Source: Oscheius onirici
Taxonomy: Eukaryota > Nematoda > Chromadorea > Rhabditida > Rhabditidae
Direction: 5' to 3'
Assembly: GCA_932521025.1 (NCBI GenBank)
Contig: OW051473.1
Span: 2,294,001 to 2,358,000 of the forward strand
Length of the DNA stretch: 64,000 nucleotides
The notes under the pieces were generated by a model. That model was not told where the DNA came from. It searched no databases and worked only from the letters and a program-made list of their open reading frames with translations. This document shows positions 34,563 through 44,240 of the stretch, one piece after another. A program made the translations under genes and the position numbers. The first letter of the stretch is position 1; the number at the start of each line of letters is the position of its first letter.

Positions 34563-35294
34563 TTAGAAGTTCTGGGACAAAACATGTCCAAACAAACTTC
34601 TTCGACTGATCAGGGTGAGCATTGCGAACAAATCGCTATCTTCGTTGGTTTTCACAGTTTCTTTGATAAACTCCAGGCAGTTTATCAACAGTTGGCAATA
34701 GAAGTAGCCTTCCTGAAATTTACAAAAATTATAAGCAAGAAAAATTGACAACCTCTGCAGCGCTTCCAAAGTTAGGTTTCAATACACGTCTATGGGACTG
34801 ATCGGCTCTCTGTTTCATTCTCTTATGATAGTCGAAAAGTGCGCTGAAAAATGTTCTGGATTATATTAAGTTTAAAAAATGTTTCCTGTGTAAAGTTGTT
34901 GAAAAACTGTGAGCGTACTGGCTTAAATCACACCTTTCGAACTTATGGTAGGTAGTTATCGGATTGTCCTCTTCGAATTCCGTCTCGTAAATATCAAACA
35001 AGTCAACAACTGCTTTACGAGACGATTCCAGACTTCTCATCAGACTGTTCATCAGCACAATTGAAAACTGAACCATCTTAATAAGCAAACTAAATGAACA
35101 TACTTTTCTGATTCTTGTTGGATCCTCTGCTCTCGAGGCTTCATCGATTAAATAATCTATACCCGTGAAAAATTCGTGAGCAATTTCTCTGTGGTGTTTT
35201 GCCCGATGAGACGAAGACTTGTGAACACGAGAGACTGATGTTTCAAACGTGAATGGAATGAAAATTAGAAACAGCAAAGTTGCTGCGAACCTCA
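34563..35294 (-). CDS. Small secreted helical protein, unknown family
   Basis: Signal peptide MRFAATLLFLIFIPFTFETS from ATG 35294, then SRVHKSSSHRAKHHREIAHE, FFTGIDYLIDEASRAEDPTR and, after a short intron, MVQFSIVLMNSLMRSLESSR, VVDLFDIYETEFEEDNPIT, ALFDYHKRMKQRADQSHRR and a last exon EGYFYCQLLINCLEFIKETV ending GHVLSQNF at 34563. About 185 residues, helical, with few cysteines. It is probably an extracellular protein restricted to nematodes (inference). All four introns have canonical borders and consistent phase. Confidence 0.7.
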
Positions 35295-35707
35295 TTTTGA
35301 GACCAGAACAGATTAATGACCAAGTAGGCACCTGCCAGGCAAACAGAAGCATCGAAGCGATAAGATAACGCGCATATAAAAGCAAGGCGTACAAGTCAAA
35401 TAAAATATTCGAAAAAACTTATGGAGTCGAGCCAAAGAAAAAATCACTGGTATTGCTAAATGGCAAAAAATAGTTGCAGCAGTTCCGTGGGAGACCCATT
35501 GCATCCGATCCCTTTAGAAATGCTCACCGAAACTCTTATAAGTCAACTTTTACGCTCATTTTCGGCTCTAGGCCACGTTCACTGCAAAGGTGCAATTAGG
35601 GGGATTTGCGCTGATTCGCATTTTGATCAAAAATTAGACGTTTATGCCCTATAGTCAAAGCTCGAACTCGTTTTCCAGAATCCTTTTCGTCATTATTAAG
35701 TTTTCTC
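35295..35707. other. Divergent intergenic region (shared promoter space)
   Basis: 413 nt between the divergent starts of the secreted protein gene and the NR2E-type receptor. No TATA box stands out. Confidence 0.4.
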
Positions 35708-36861
35708 ATGACAGCCCGAAAAATACTTTCTTGTTTGCTCATCGTTAGCGACATGTCTCGGAATCACAGCACCTTGCATGGACAAGTAGCAGAAGTGATC
35801 AAGTTACCCTCACACGTCGGACGTCGAACATGGGTATGTCGCTTTTATTTTTAGCTTAATTTCTGTCACACAGGTCGCAACAATGCATCTACTGTTCCGT
35901 GCCAAGTATGCGGAGACCGATCTTTCGGTAGACATTATGGTCTGGACACTTGTGACGGCTGTAGCTGTTTCTTCAAAAGAAGCGTTCGGAAAAGCATCGT
36001 GTACACATGCATTTGTATCGTAACTCTACCTTTCCAAAGAAAATTGTTTTAGCCGGACAAGACAATTGTGTTATTGACAAGACACGAAGGAACTGGTGTC
36101 CTGCTTGTCGGTTGGCAAAATGTTTCAGACTGAAGATGAATGCCAAAGCAGTACAGCGAGAACGTGGGCCGAGAAAGTTGATCAGCTTGAACAAAACCAA
36201 AACTGTACGTCAAAAAACAGTTAATACTAACTGTAAGCGATTATTTTTCTTAAAAACAAGTCTTCAGGGGATGCTCTATTTGTATCAATGATAAATACTT
36301 GCAATCAATCAGTTCTTCTCGCTTTCACGTCAAACGAAGATCGGAAAGTAAGTTAACCAAATAAGTCAAGAAATATTTTTGCAGCAAATTGTGATGGAAT
36401 CATTTGAATCCTTTTTCCAACTTTACATCTCAACCCACCAAAACAGAAGAATAAGAGAACTCTCAGTATGCTTCGAAAGTTGGCGTAACTGGGTCTATAT
36501 TTCAGAAAAATAGAACCCTTCCACCCGATTTGGAACTCGACTCTGAGGAACAACGACTGGCCATTTGTCTTTTATTTTGTCGATTGGGTGAGTTTCTTCC
36601 TTGAATGAAACCCCAAATTTCAGCCCCTTCTTCATCTTTGTTAAGTTTTGCTGTGCCTTTGTATCCTGTATACTTCCACTGGCTGCAAAGATACTGTACA
36701 AAAGAAAAGGTAGCCATAGCTTTAGACAAATGGAAACTTTTTAGGTTGATCAAGTTACAGCTCTAGTGGAAGAAGCTTACATCTCCGAAAAGCCTTGCCG
36801 CTCACTGACATCAATTGCTCCAGCCCTTCTCATTGAATCGTTTTACTCGTTAAACTGTTGA
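35708..36861 (+). CDS. NR2E-type nuclear receptor (tailless/PNR-like) with divergent LBD
   Basis: Transcription factor. In-frame ATGs lie at 35708 and 35753 ([19 protein letters not shown]). The DBD is complete: [21 protein letters not shown]-box [15 protein letters not shown], then after an intron [20 protein letters not shown] and [19 protein letters not shown] plus the AVQ-x-ERGPR box are NR2E hallmarks. The P-box has Cys where tailless/PNR have Gly (CDGCSG). The LBD exons are short and weakly conserved: [69 protein letters not shown], ending FYSLNC at 36861. Exon joins between 36200 and 36370 are uncertain. The gene may specify a neuronal or developmental fate regulator, by family precedent only. 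Confidence 0.75.
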
Positions 36862-37376
36862 AGCAAAAAATGACCACAAGATTTCTTTAAAAAGTCCACT
36901 ATTGCATAAATTTTAAAGCAAAAAAAAAAACGGTTTCCGATGTGAAATTATAAAATCAGTCTTTCACATGCCCGATATTTGACAACAGTCCTGCCTCAAA
37001 ACATCGTAAGGTCAGTGTGGATAGCCCATGCGCACTGACTCAGACGTGTACACAACGTCATGAATGGACGTCGTCTTCAAGTGTCCATCTACTTTTCATC
37101 CGTTCCGTTACAACTAACCTCTCGAAGTTTCTCTCTTCTCCTTTCTTTTCTATAGGCTTTTACTCTCTCCTGCTGTGAACCGGTTACAGTCTCAATAAAG
37201 CCTCGAGAAATATGACGCCAAAACAGCTTACTCATATATTGCCACAGGCTGGGCGGTCACGACCACCCGTCTTTCTTTCTTTTTTTCCCTGTAAACAACA
37301 ACCCATATAAACTTTCAGTTTGTTCCAAGGTTTTTTAAGTATTCTGGAGTGTGAAATCAGGACTGCAAGTACGAGC
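36862..37376. other. Intergenic, no gene seen
   Basis: Includes an A10 run near 36920. Just upstream of the next gene the sequence is AT-rich, without a clear TATA box. Confidence 0.4.
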
Positions 37377-38631
37377 ATGATTCGCATTTTGCTACCGTTC
37401 TATTCTGGTTAGTTTCTTGTCAGAGCCAAACAGTATCTATTATCCCAGCTTTCAATGCGCAACAAAGAAAGAAGGGAATCAAATAGGTTAAAGCTGTTTA
37501 AAAAAGCGACGTTTTTAAAGCTGCCGTTTTCCGCGCCATTTTCGCTGAATAAATCTTATATTTCAAATGACAGTTACTACATGTCAGCCACAATTTGCGG
37601 TGTGGCCACCAAACGTGACCAACCCGAACCAACCCGAACCTTCTAACGATTCTGTGGTATAACCTCTTAGGCGAACGTTTGTGCAATGTATCTCCTATAT
37701 TTGAAAAGCCAACATTCGCTGCATCGAAACTCAGGAAATTCGCAATAATCCTATTAGAAATCCATTGTGTATTGGCAGTGGTCTTGAGTTCAACCAAATC
37801 CTGTTTAGTTCTCTTCTTCGCTGCCTCCCAACAGATTCCCGGTCTAATCAACAGTTTCACTCCACAGGAGACAAACAAATGTCGAGATCCTCAGGTTGGT
37901 TCTGTCAAAATTACGAGATCAATTTCCCAGAACGTTTACACGTGCTACGTAACTTATCTTGCCAAATACAACATTCGTCCGATCAACAATTTTCTGCCAC
38001 CTTTTATGTTCTTGGAGGGATATGTTAAAACCCAAATTGACTTGATAAATGCCTGCAGGTAAGGCATTTGCTTTTACTTCTATAGACCTGTCACAGAGAC
38101 TTTGACGAACTGCAACAATGTCTTGGAGTCAACACTGCGGCTTGCATCAATGTGGCCGTCTTCTCGCTGTTCACTCAAAGAAGGAGTGTCATGAACGAGG
38201 CCATCTTCTATACCCAAAATCATGCATTCTTCGAATTTGTTTGTGGGACTGGCAGGCCAATCTTCATGGCTAACAGTGACTGTTTGGGACGAGCCTTTGC
38301 TGGCGCATCATTAACAAAACGGATGCATCGTTGTGCACAAGGAACTGATCTGACAAACAACTGCCCGTAAGAAAAAAACTGTGACTATTATTTTGTTTTT
38401 TATAGCGCAGCCGTGACCATGACAACATGTGTCAAGGCAAACATTGAGATGCAATGTGGTCTTCCAGCTGGAGTCGCCTCCTGTGGCGCTGCTACAAACA
38501 TCATCCGGCGAGAAGGCGACGTCGATGCTGGCTGTCTCTTCGAAATGGATCAAATGTGCTCGTCTTGCATGACTTTCAAGTATATCTGTTCCACCGTCCT
38601 TCTCATCGTATTTCGGTTTTGGTCGAGCTAG
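37377..38631 (+). CDS. Cys-rich secreted or GPI-anchored protein, DUF19-like
   Basis: Function unknown. The likely first exon at ATG 37377 is MIRILLPFYS; a candidate junction to an exon starting near 37773 gives a hydrophobic N-terminus and then IPGLINSFTPQETNKC. Further exons: NVYTCYVTYLAKYNIRPINN, FMFLEGYVKTQIDLINAC, TCHRDFDELQQCLGVNTAAC, VCGTGRPIFMANSDCLGRAF, HRCAQGTDLTNNC, TTCVKANIEMQCGLPAGVAS, GCLFEMDQMCSSC, ending in a hydrophobic YICSTVLLIVFRFWSS. The regular cysteine spacing resembles the nematode DUF19/T20D4.11-like extracellular proteins. The hydrophobic C-terminus suggests GPI anchoring or a short membrane stem. The N-terminal exon structure is the weak point; the 37860-38631 exons are solid. 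Confidence 0.7.
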
Positions 38632-39013
38632 TGTTAAACCTTTTGCCAGATTGTTTATTCCCCGCTTTAGCTGTTACATAAAATTTTGACGAGAAAAATA
38701 ATGAAATGCGAATCTACAAAGGGCGTGAATGCTTGATCTTTTCTTTTCCTAGCACAAAATGCTCTATTGAAATTTACAACAATTCAGAGAACTAAAGTTC
38801 TACAAATGCATTCTTCAAAGTTATCAAAGTAAGCTGATAGAGAAGACAAGATAGCGAATTATTAGGAAAGAAACATGTCTAGCTCAAACAAAGCTTTGTT
38901 ATGCGTAGTTCTTATTGGACTTTTCGAGAAGAAAAGCTGGGTACTGCAACTTGTAAATGTCGATCATTTCGTTTGTATCAGATGGGCTGAAAGCTTTTGA
39001 TTAAGTTTTACTA
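38632..39013. other. Convergent 3' intergenic region
   Basis: No gene seen between two converging 3' ends. Confidence 0.4.
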
Positions 39014-40184
39014 TCACCACCCATCCATCCTCTTGAATAACAATGAGAGAGGGTTTGTAGTAATATCGCCAGTTGTAGTTTTGCCAATGGATGAAACCCG
39101 ATGGAATTCTAAATACTGTACATTATCCAATACGTATCCTACCCGTCTGCTGGCTTCAAAACAAAAAACTGGGCTCTTCTTGTTGCGTTTATGACCTCTG
39201 TGCCTTTTCAGCGTAGACAAATCACTAAAAAAAGTTGTTGAAATAAAAATAATCCTGACCTGTCCGTTGCAGCTTGACGAACGAGTTTCGGCAAAGAACT
39301 GTTTGTGGGATCAGTGTTGTATCGAATGAAAGGTGCAAACATGGTAACGTAAGCTTCGTCTTCCTCAAAAAGAAAATGTTTTACTCTTTCTATAAACTAC
39401 CTGTGCTGTGTCTTCAATAGTTAGGTCCGGATCACCATTCTGCAAGCAAGATTTCTCCGAGTCTGCATTTGAACTTTTCGATATCTGTCCAGGTCCATCT
39501 TTGAACGGTTGTCCCAAAGAAAGTCCTAGTTCCTGAGCTCCGGAACACTTCAACTTTTCAATACGCTTTTGAAGCAGCTCGGTTGAAGGCAATTCGGGTT
39601 CGGCGAACTCTTCAGCAAAGTTTGTAACAGATGAACATCTCTTCATATCTGAGATGTCATTGTCTGATCTTTGAACTGAGATCTTCTCGTGAACTTCGGG
39701 CAGTTTACAGTGGCACACACAGTCGAAATGATCAGCTTGCTCCTGAGTGAAATAGAGAGCCTGAGGTTGAGCTATTCTGGGATGACACACGGAGCGTACA
39801 CTTAAAAGTAAATTCGATAGTTTTGTTTAAACACTTACAGTCGAGCAAAAAACGATGGTGAGCGCCGCAAAAAGTTTGGACTTCTTTCAAAGATTGTTGG
39901 CATGCTCCTGGCAATTCTGAAATGTTTTTTTTACCATAAGAACCATAATAGATACTCACCGCTCCATGCCGCTGTTGAGCGAAGCCTGCTGGTATTCTGA
40001 AGAAACTTGAGGCAATGTTCTGCTCACAATTTGTCTAATAGGGGGATCTTCGTCTGGATCGCCCAGCCAACTGCTCAACAACAAATATTTATATACTATA
40101 TGCTGAAACCTACAAGTCTACCACATTGGCCGTAGAGCGTTCAGGTGCAGGGCCTAAGGTACAGCACTTTGAGCAACAGTCCAT
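39014..40184 (-). CDS. Orphan protein with N-terminal cysteine cluster
   Basis: Function not recognised. ATG 40184 follows CTTTCAGAGAA, a possible trans-splice acceptor. The N-terminus MDCCSKCCTLGPAPERSTAN carries four cysteines in seven residues, typical of palmitoylated, membrane-tethered proteins (inference). Then WLGDPDEDPPIRQIVSRTLP, a basic Ser/Pro stretch SMPTIFERSPNFLRRSPSFF, CHPRIAQPQALYFTQEQADH, a DCVCHC motif, a long acidic/polar region (FAEEFAEPELPSTELLQKRI) and C-terminal exons YVTMFAPFIRYNTDPTNSSL, LKRHRGHKRNKKSPVFCFEA and GDITTNPLSLLFKRMDGW, stop at 39014. Phase is consistent across five introns. The RSP repeats could be phosphorylation sites. Confidence 0.65.
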
Positions 40185-41023
40185 TTCTCTGAAAGACAGT
40201 CAAATCACTTTAACGATTCTTTTATGTGACTCATTCCGCTCTCTTGATCCATTCTCATCGACTGAACAGCCAAAGCCTCTTCAAAAATCTTAGAAAAGAA
40301 GGAAAGAGCAGTACGAAAACAACAGAAAGTTTGTGAAAAAAACTGTTCGCGGATAGTCTCGCGCTATAGCCAAAACAAGAGATGTTGAAAGTTGCTTATC
40401 CAAACAACTGATCTCAGACATCCCTATTTTTGAAAACAAGGCCCGGACCATGCCTGTATGACTTGTTTACTTCTCGCAAAGCGGCAGAGAGGTAGAGAAC
40501 TATGATCGCCATCCGATGTTGTCTCCAATCATACCCGCGAATTACTAGTTTCACCACAGGAGAGCTCAGAAACTATCTCAATATCGAACGATGAAAATAA
40601 TTGTGAGGTATCACGGTGTGCAAGGGGTGCTCGACAACACACAGCTAACATAAATCGTCGCGTGTTCAATAATGAGCTGCGCATCTCATCGAAAAGTCTT
40701 TCGAAAATTTGACGATACATTTGGTGAATATCCAGTGTCCCATCATTAGAATAAAATAAAAGTTTCAAAATCATACAGACACTGTTAGAACTGTGGGCGA
40801 ATGGTCGATTCGAATTTGTGATCACATTTGCTTGAAAAATGAAAAATGCAAACATAAAACAGGAAGATTTATTGGACGGAAACATATGTATATACACGTA
40901 TATAGCAAAAGAACAAATGAAAAACTTTAAATCTTGAGGAAAGCACGAAGGATGGTCATGGCATACCTTTGTGAAGGAAAGATGAACTAAATGACCCATA
41001 CATTGAAACGGGAATGGCATTGT
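40185..41023. other. Intergenic, no gene seen
   Basis: Upstream of the cysteine-cluster gene and downstream of the 41.0-kb gene. The long minus-strand open stretch at 40529-41020 lacks splice or protein-like features. Confidence 0.4.
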
Positions 41024-42114
41024 CTACAACTCCGGTGGCTCTTCCATGGGACCGTTGAGGGTGATGGTTCCGTCCATGATGATTTCCCCGGCAATCTCCT
41101 TGAAGAAGAGGGCGCTAGTTTCTCCTCGATTTTCGTTTTTGCTGGTAACGCGACCAAAGTAATCCAAATGGACATCGATTCTCTCCTCGGGGTCCATATC
41201 ATCCTGAAGAACCACAATAATATTTGGCTGATTTCGAGGCATCTAAAGCACAGTTATATATGTAAAGGAACGAGCTTACATTGAACGGATTGAGCGTAGA
41301 CAACTGTTTGGTGAGATTTTCCACGTCGTTTCTCTCGAGCTGGGGCCAGCACTCAATGCGCACCGCAATCGGATCGTCCGTCTCGTTGGTCAACTCGAAA
41401 CTGGTAGTGCCAGCAATGTCCGGAAAGCCACTCAGAGCGAAATCAAAGTTGTCTCCGTTGCGCATCACTCGAATAATGTAGTTGGTGCACTTCTGAAAGA
41501 GACGAATAGTTATGAGCGATTATAATAGACAAATGCGCGTGGACGACAAATAAAGGAACTGTCCGGTTGCATGGGTTAGAGACAAAAAACCCGCTTGAAA
41601 AGAGCGAAAAACAGAATCTTTGGAGAGTTTCGTGACGGGACCCAGGCAAAACTTCGTGCAAGGTCTTCTCGCATAAATGAACCCTTTCTTGAAAGCAAGT
41701 ATCTAGTTGACGTAACAAACGAGCTAGTGCCCAGTGGATTCAAAAACGTTGTGGAAAGGGGACCTCAAGCTTCTTTTGAATACGAAGGAATCGCCCAGAC
41801 AATTGTTATAGCTACATCTATTCAGGGATAGTCTTTCTATTATTTGTGAAATCACACCTGTCCCCCAAAGCATTAAGCGGCTATGTGCGTGCCCTTTGAG
41901 TCGTTTTTCAATGCGCAAGCACCTGGAAAACTGAGCGATTCCCCCGGGGTCAGCACCTTACTCCGACTAAACTCACATCGCTCAGGGTAGTCAAAATCCT
42001 CCTTTTCAGAACAAATTTCTTCAGCGACGGTGGGTTAGCACTCTTAGGACGATCGTCTTTCTTGCGATCACCATCATCATCTCCGAATCCACCACTGTCT
42101 GCAGTACTGGACAT
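41024..42114 (-). CDS. Small acidic, beta-rich cytosolic protein (three exons)
   Basis: Exon 1 from ATG 42114 is acidic then basic: MSSTADSGGFGDDDGDRKKD and SLKKFVLKRRILTTLSD. A 490-nt intron follows. Exon 2 (about 41280-41493) reads KCTNYIIRVMRNGDNFDFAL, GTTSFELTNETDDPIAVRIE and LTKQLSTLNPFN. Exon 3 reads MPRNQPNIIVVLQDDMDPEE, RIDVHLDYFGRVTSKNENRG, EIIMDGTITLNGPMEEPPEL and stop at 41024. Alternating strands and the FEL(T/V)N phrase suggest an immunoglobulin-like beta sandwich, loosely like nematode sperm cytoskeleton accessory proteins. That resemblance is speculative. The codons are C/G-ending, pointing to high expression. No signal peptide. Confidence 0.7.
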
Positions 42115-43844
42115 TCTAAAAATAGAAAATTGTGAAATCCAAAAGCGTGAAGTTAAATTAGAGATATGTCAACTATATCACATTTTACGGCCGTCCCCAC
42201 GCTTGGCTCGTAAAAATAACGACGGGGTATATAATTCGTGAAGAAAACGGCAGATTTGAAAAGTGGTAGCATATCACGCATGGATGGGAGTAACGGACCG
42301 AAAACTGAGAACGGAACTCCAAATAGCACCTTGATTTGCTATTATCTCATAAATGCTTTGGTTTATGACACGACTCTCATATTACGGGGAAGTGGAAAAG
42401 TGGAAGGTTGCCCAATCGGGCGGGAAAGTTGATTTTAAATTGGCGAGGCTCGTGGAAGAACTCAACAGTGTGGACAGCTGGGATCGACAAAAGAAAGTCA
42501 CGAGTATCAGAGAGACAACGCTGGAAACACCTGCACTTTGGCTCGTAGTGATGGCGTGTGAGACAAACACATTTCCGAATGGACATAATATCGATCGTGT
42601 TCCTTAAAGATCAGTCGGAGAGGGTGAGGAGCACATTGTCCGGGACAACTAAACACGCGAGGTGAATCAGCTGGAGAGGGAGACAAAACCAAGGAGAGTG
42701 TCGTCGACAGGTCTATTTTTTTTGACAAACGCCGTATAAGATGCGACTGAAACAATTTCATTTACGGGTGAAAATGCAAATCAAACGGCTCTCTTGGATG
42801 AGTCTAGCGCATAAATTGAAAGGGAAAGAGAGACGGTTGTCTGTTGACAGCCTTGACAAATGAGCTGTTTAAAATGTTGAAACAACTTTCAGGCAGTTCT
42901 CGAAAGAAGAATTGTCAAAATTGATGCTCACACAATTGCGGAAGACTGATGGTTTTAATCACAAGAGAAACGGAAATATATTTCGGACGTCTTGAGATCT
43001 GCTGGCAGGAAATGAAGATTCCAAAAGTATAATCAATAATTCATGAGACTGTTACAATTCATAGAGAGTGACGAGTGAACACCGGAGAAGCAAGAATGGA
43101 TTCTGTTTTTCTCTTGTTCGTTGCGTGCTGCCAGAGTACAATTAGTAGTGAAACTATAAGAGTTTTTTCTTGGATTTGGTCAGTAGCATGTATATCTTTT
43201 CTCGCCATAGCGGGTCCCGGATAGTGAGCTGGATAGGATGAAAGCGATCGCAATGGTGGTACTACATGAAGATACCCTGGCATTTCTCGTCAACCCATCT
43301 TGTCCCGGGCCAACTGGCACTGGAGAAGATCGTATTCTAACCTTCCATTCGCATCAAAAGCCAAGAGAAGTGCACATTTGCCATAAGAAGTCATGTAGAT
43401 TACCCCGAATTAACCTGTTTTGAAACATGGCCAAAATCTTCTTCCAACTAACCTGTAATGGGGTGGTCCCATACTTCCCAAGCCCCATCAAACAGTCTTT
43501 TCTTGCATTCTTCCGCGATGTTTTTCAGCTTTGTCCTATTGCGGAATAGTCGGATAGAGTGATAAAACTCTTTAAATCGTTTATCCGCCAGAAACTAATA
43601 GTATTTAGTAGGGATCGGCTCTTTATGCAGCGTTGTTTCTGTATATTGTACACAAGTTGTCTATGTTGCTTACCACGTCGTTTTTTTTGGTTTCACCACA
43701 TCAACAATAATATTCAAGTGAAATCAGACTGTTGAACGATTTTCGTTTTGTTGATTAGTAGCGGTAAGAGAACTGTTTGATAACTGTCATCTTTCTGCTT
43801 GCACTGCCGGACACTTCCCCCATTGACAGCTCTGACAGCTTCTC
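42115..43844. other. Intergenic, no gene seen
   Basis: Several open stretches occur, but none carries splice-linked protein-like sequence. Confidence 0.4.
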
Positions 43845-43851
43845 TATATAA
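43845..43851 (+). promoter_or_regulatory. TATA-like core promoter with a spliced 5' leader
   Basis: TATATAAG at 43845, then a pyrimidine-rich leader ending TTCGAAAAG|GTAAGAA at 43910/43911, a 57-nt intron ending TTACAG at 43967, and directly an ATG at 43968. This opens only 21 codons (MPNNLFDALFLTVQEVLDSK plus T) before a stop at 44033. The promoter and intron architecture is convincing; the coding potential is not. Confidence 0.4.
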
Positions 43852-43971
43852 GAGCGCCAAAAATAGTGACAACGCTCACCTCCTTTCCGTCGTCCACCTT
43901 CTTCGAAAAGGTAAGAAATCTTTGCTGTTTTCCGCAGTACGCGAAAAACTGAAAAGATTTGTTACAGATGC

Positions 43972-44240
43972 CTAATAATTTATTCGACGCATTGTTCTTA
44001 ACTGTGCAAGAAGTTTTGGATTCAAAGACTTGAGTGGAAATGGAAGGCGCCGTTTCATATACGGAAGAAGGTGCTGATTCTCCATTGATCTGTAGTAGGT
44101 CTTCATTTGCGAGAAAACGTCATTTGACTGAAATAAAGAATTACAGCTTATCAAGTGTCCTACCATTATTTCATATCCTATGCCAGGAACATATGCGAAA
44201 GAGCCCGTTACAAGAAGGAGAAGAAGAAACAAGCGGTGCA
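43972..44240 (-). CDS. Short secreted peptide
   Basis: Signal peptide MHRLFLLLLLVTGSFA from ATG 44240, then YVPGIGYEIM, one canonical intron (about 36 nt, GTAGGA...TTTCAG) and SNDVFSQMKTYYRSMENQHL, KRRLPFPLKSLNPKLLAQL and TRMRRINY-type C-terminus (read as RTMRRINY) before the stop at 43972. About 77 residues. Internal KRR and R-R sites could be processed by prohormone convertases, so a peptide hormone or neuropeptide precursor is possible (inference). Its 3' end overlaps the spliced leader region described on the opposite strand. Confidence 0.5.
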
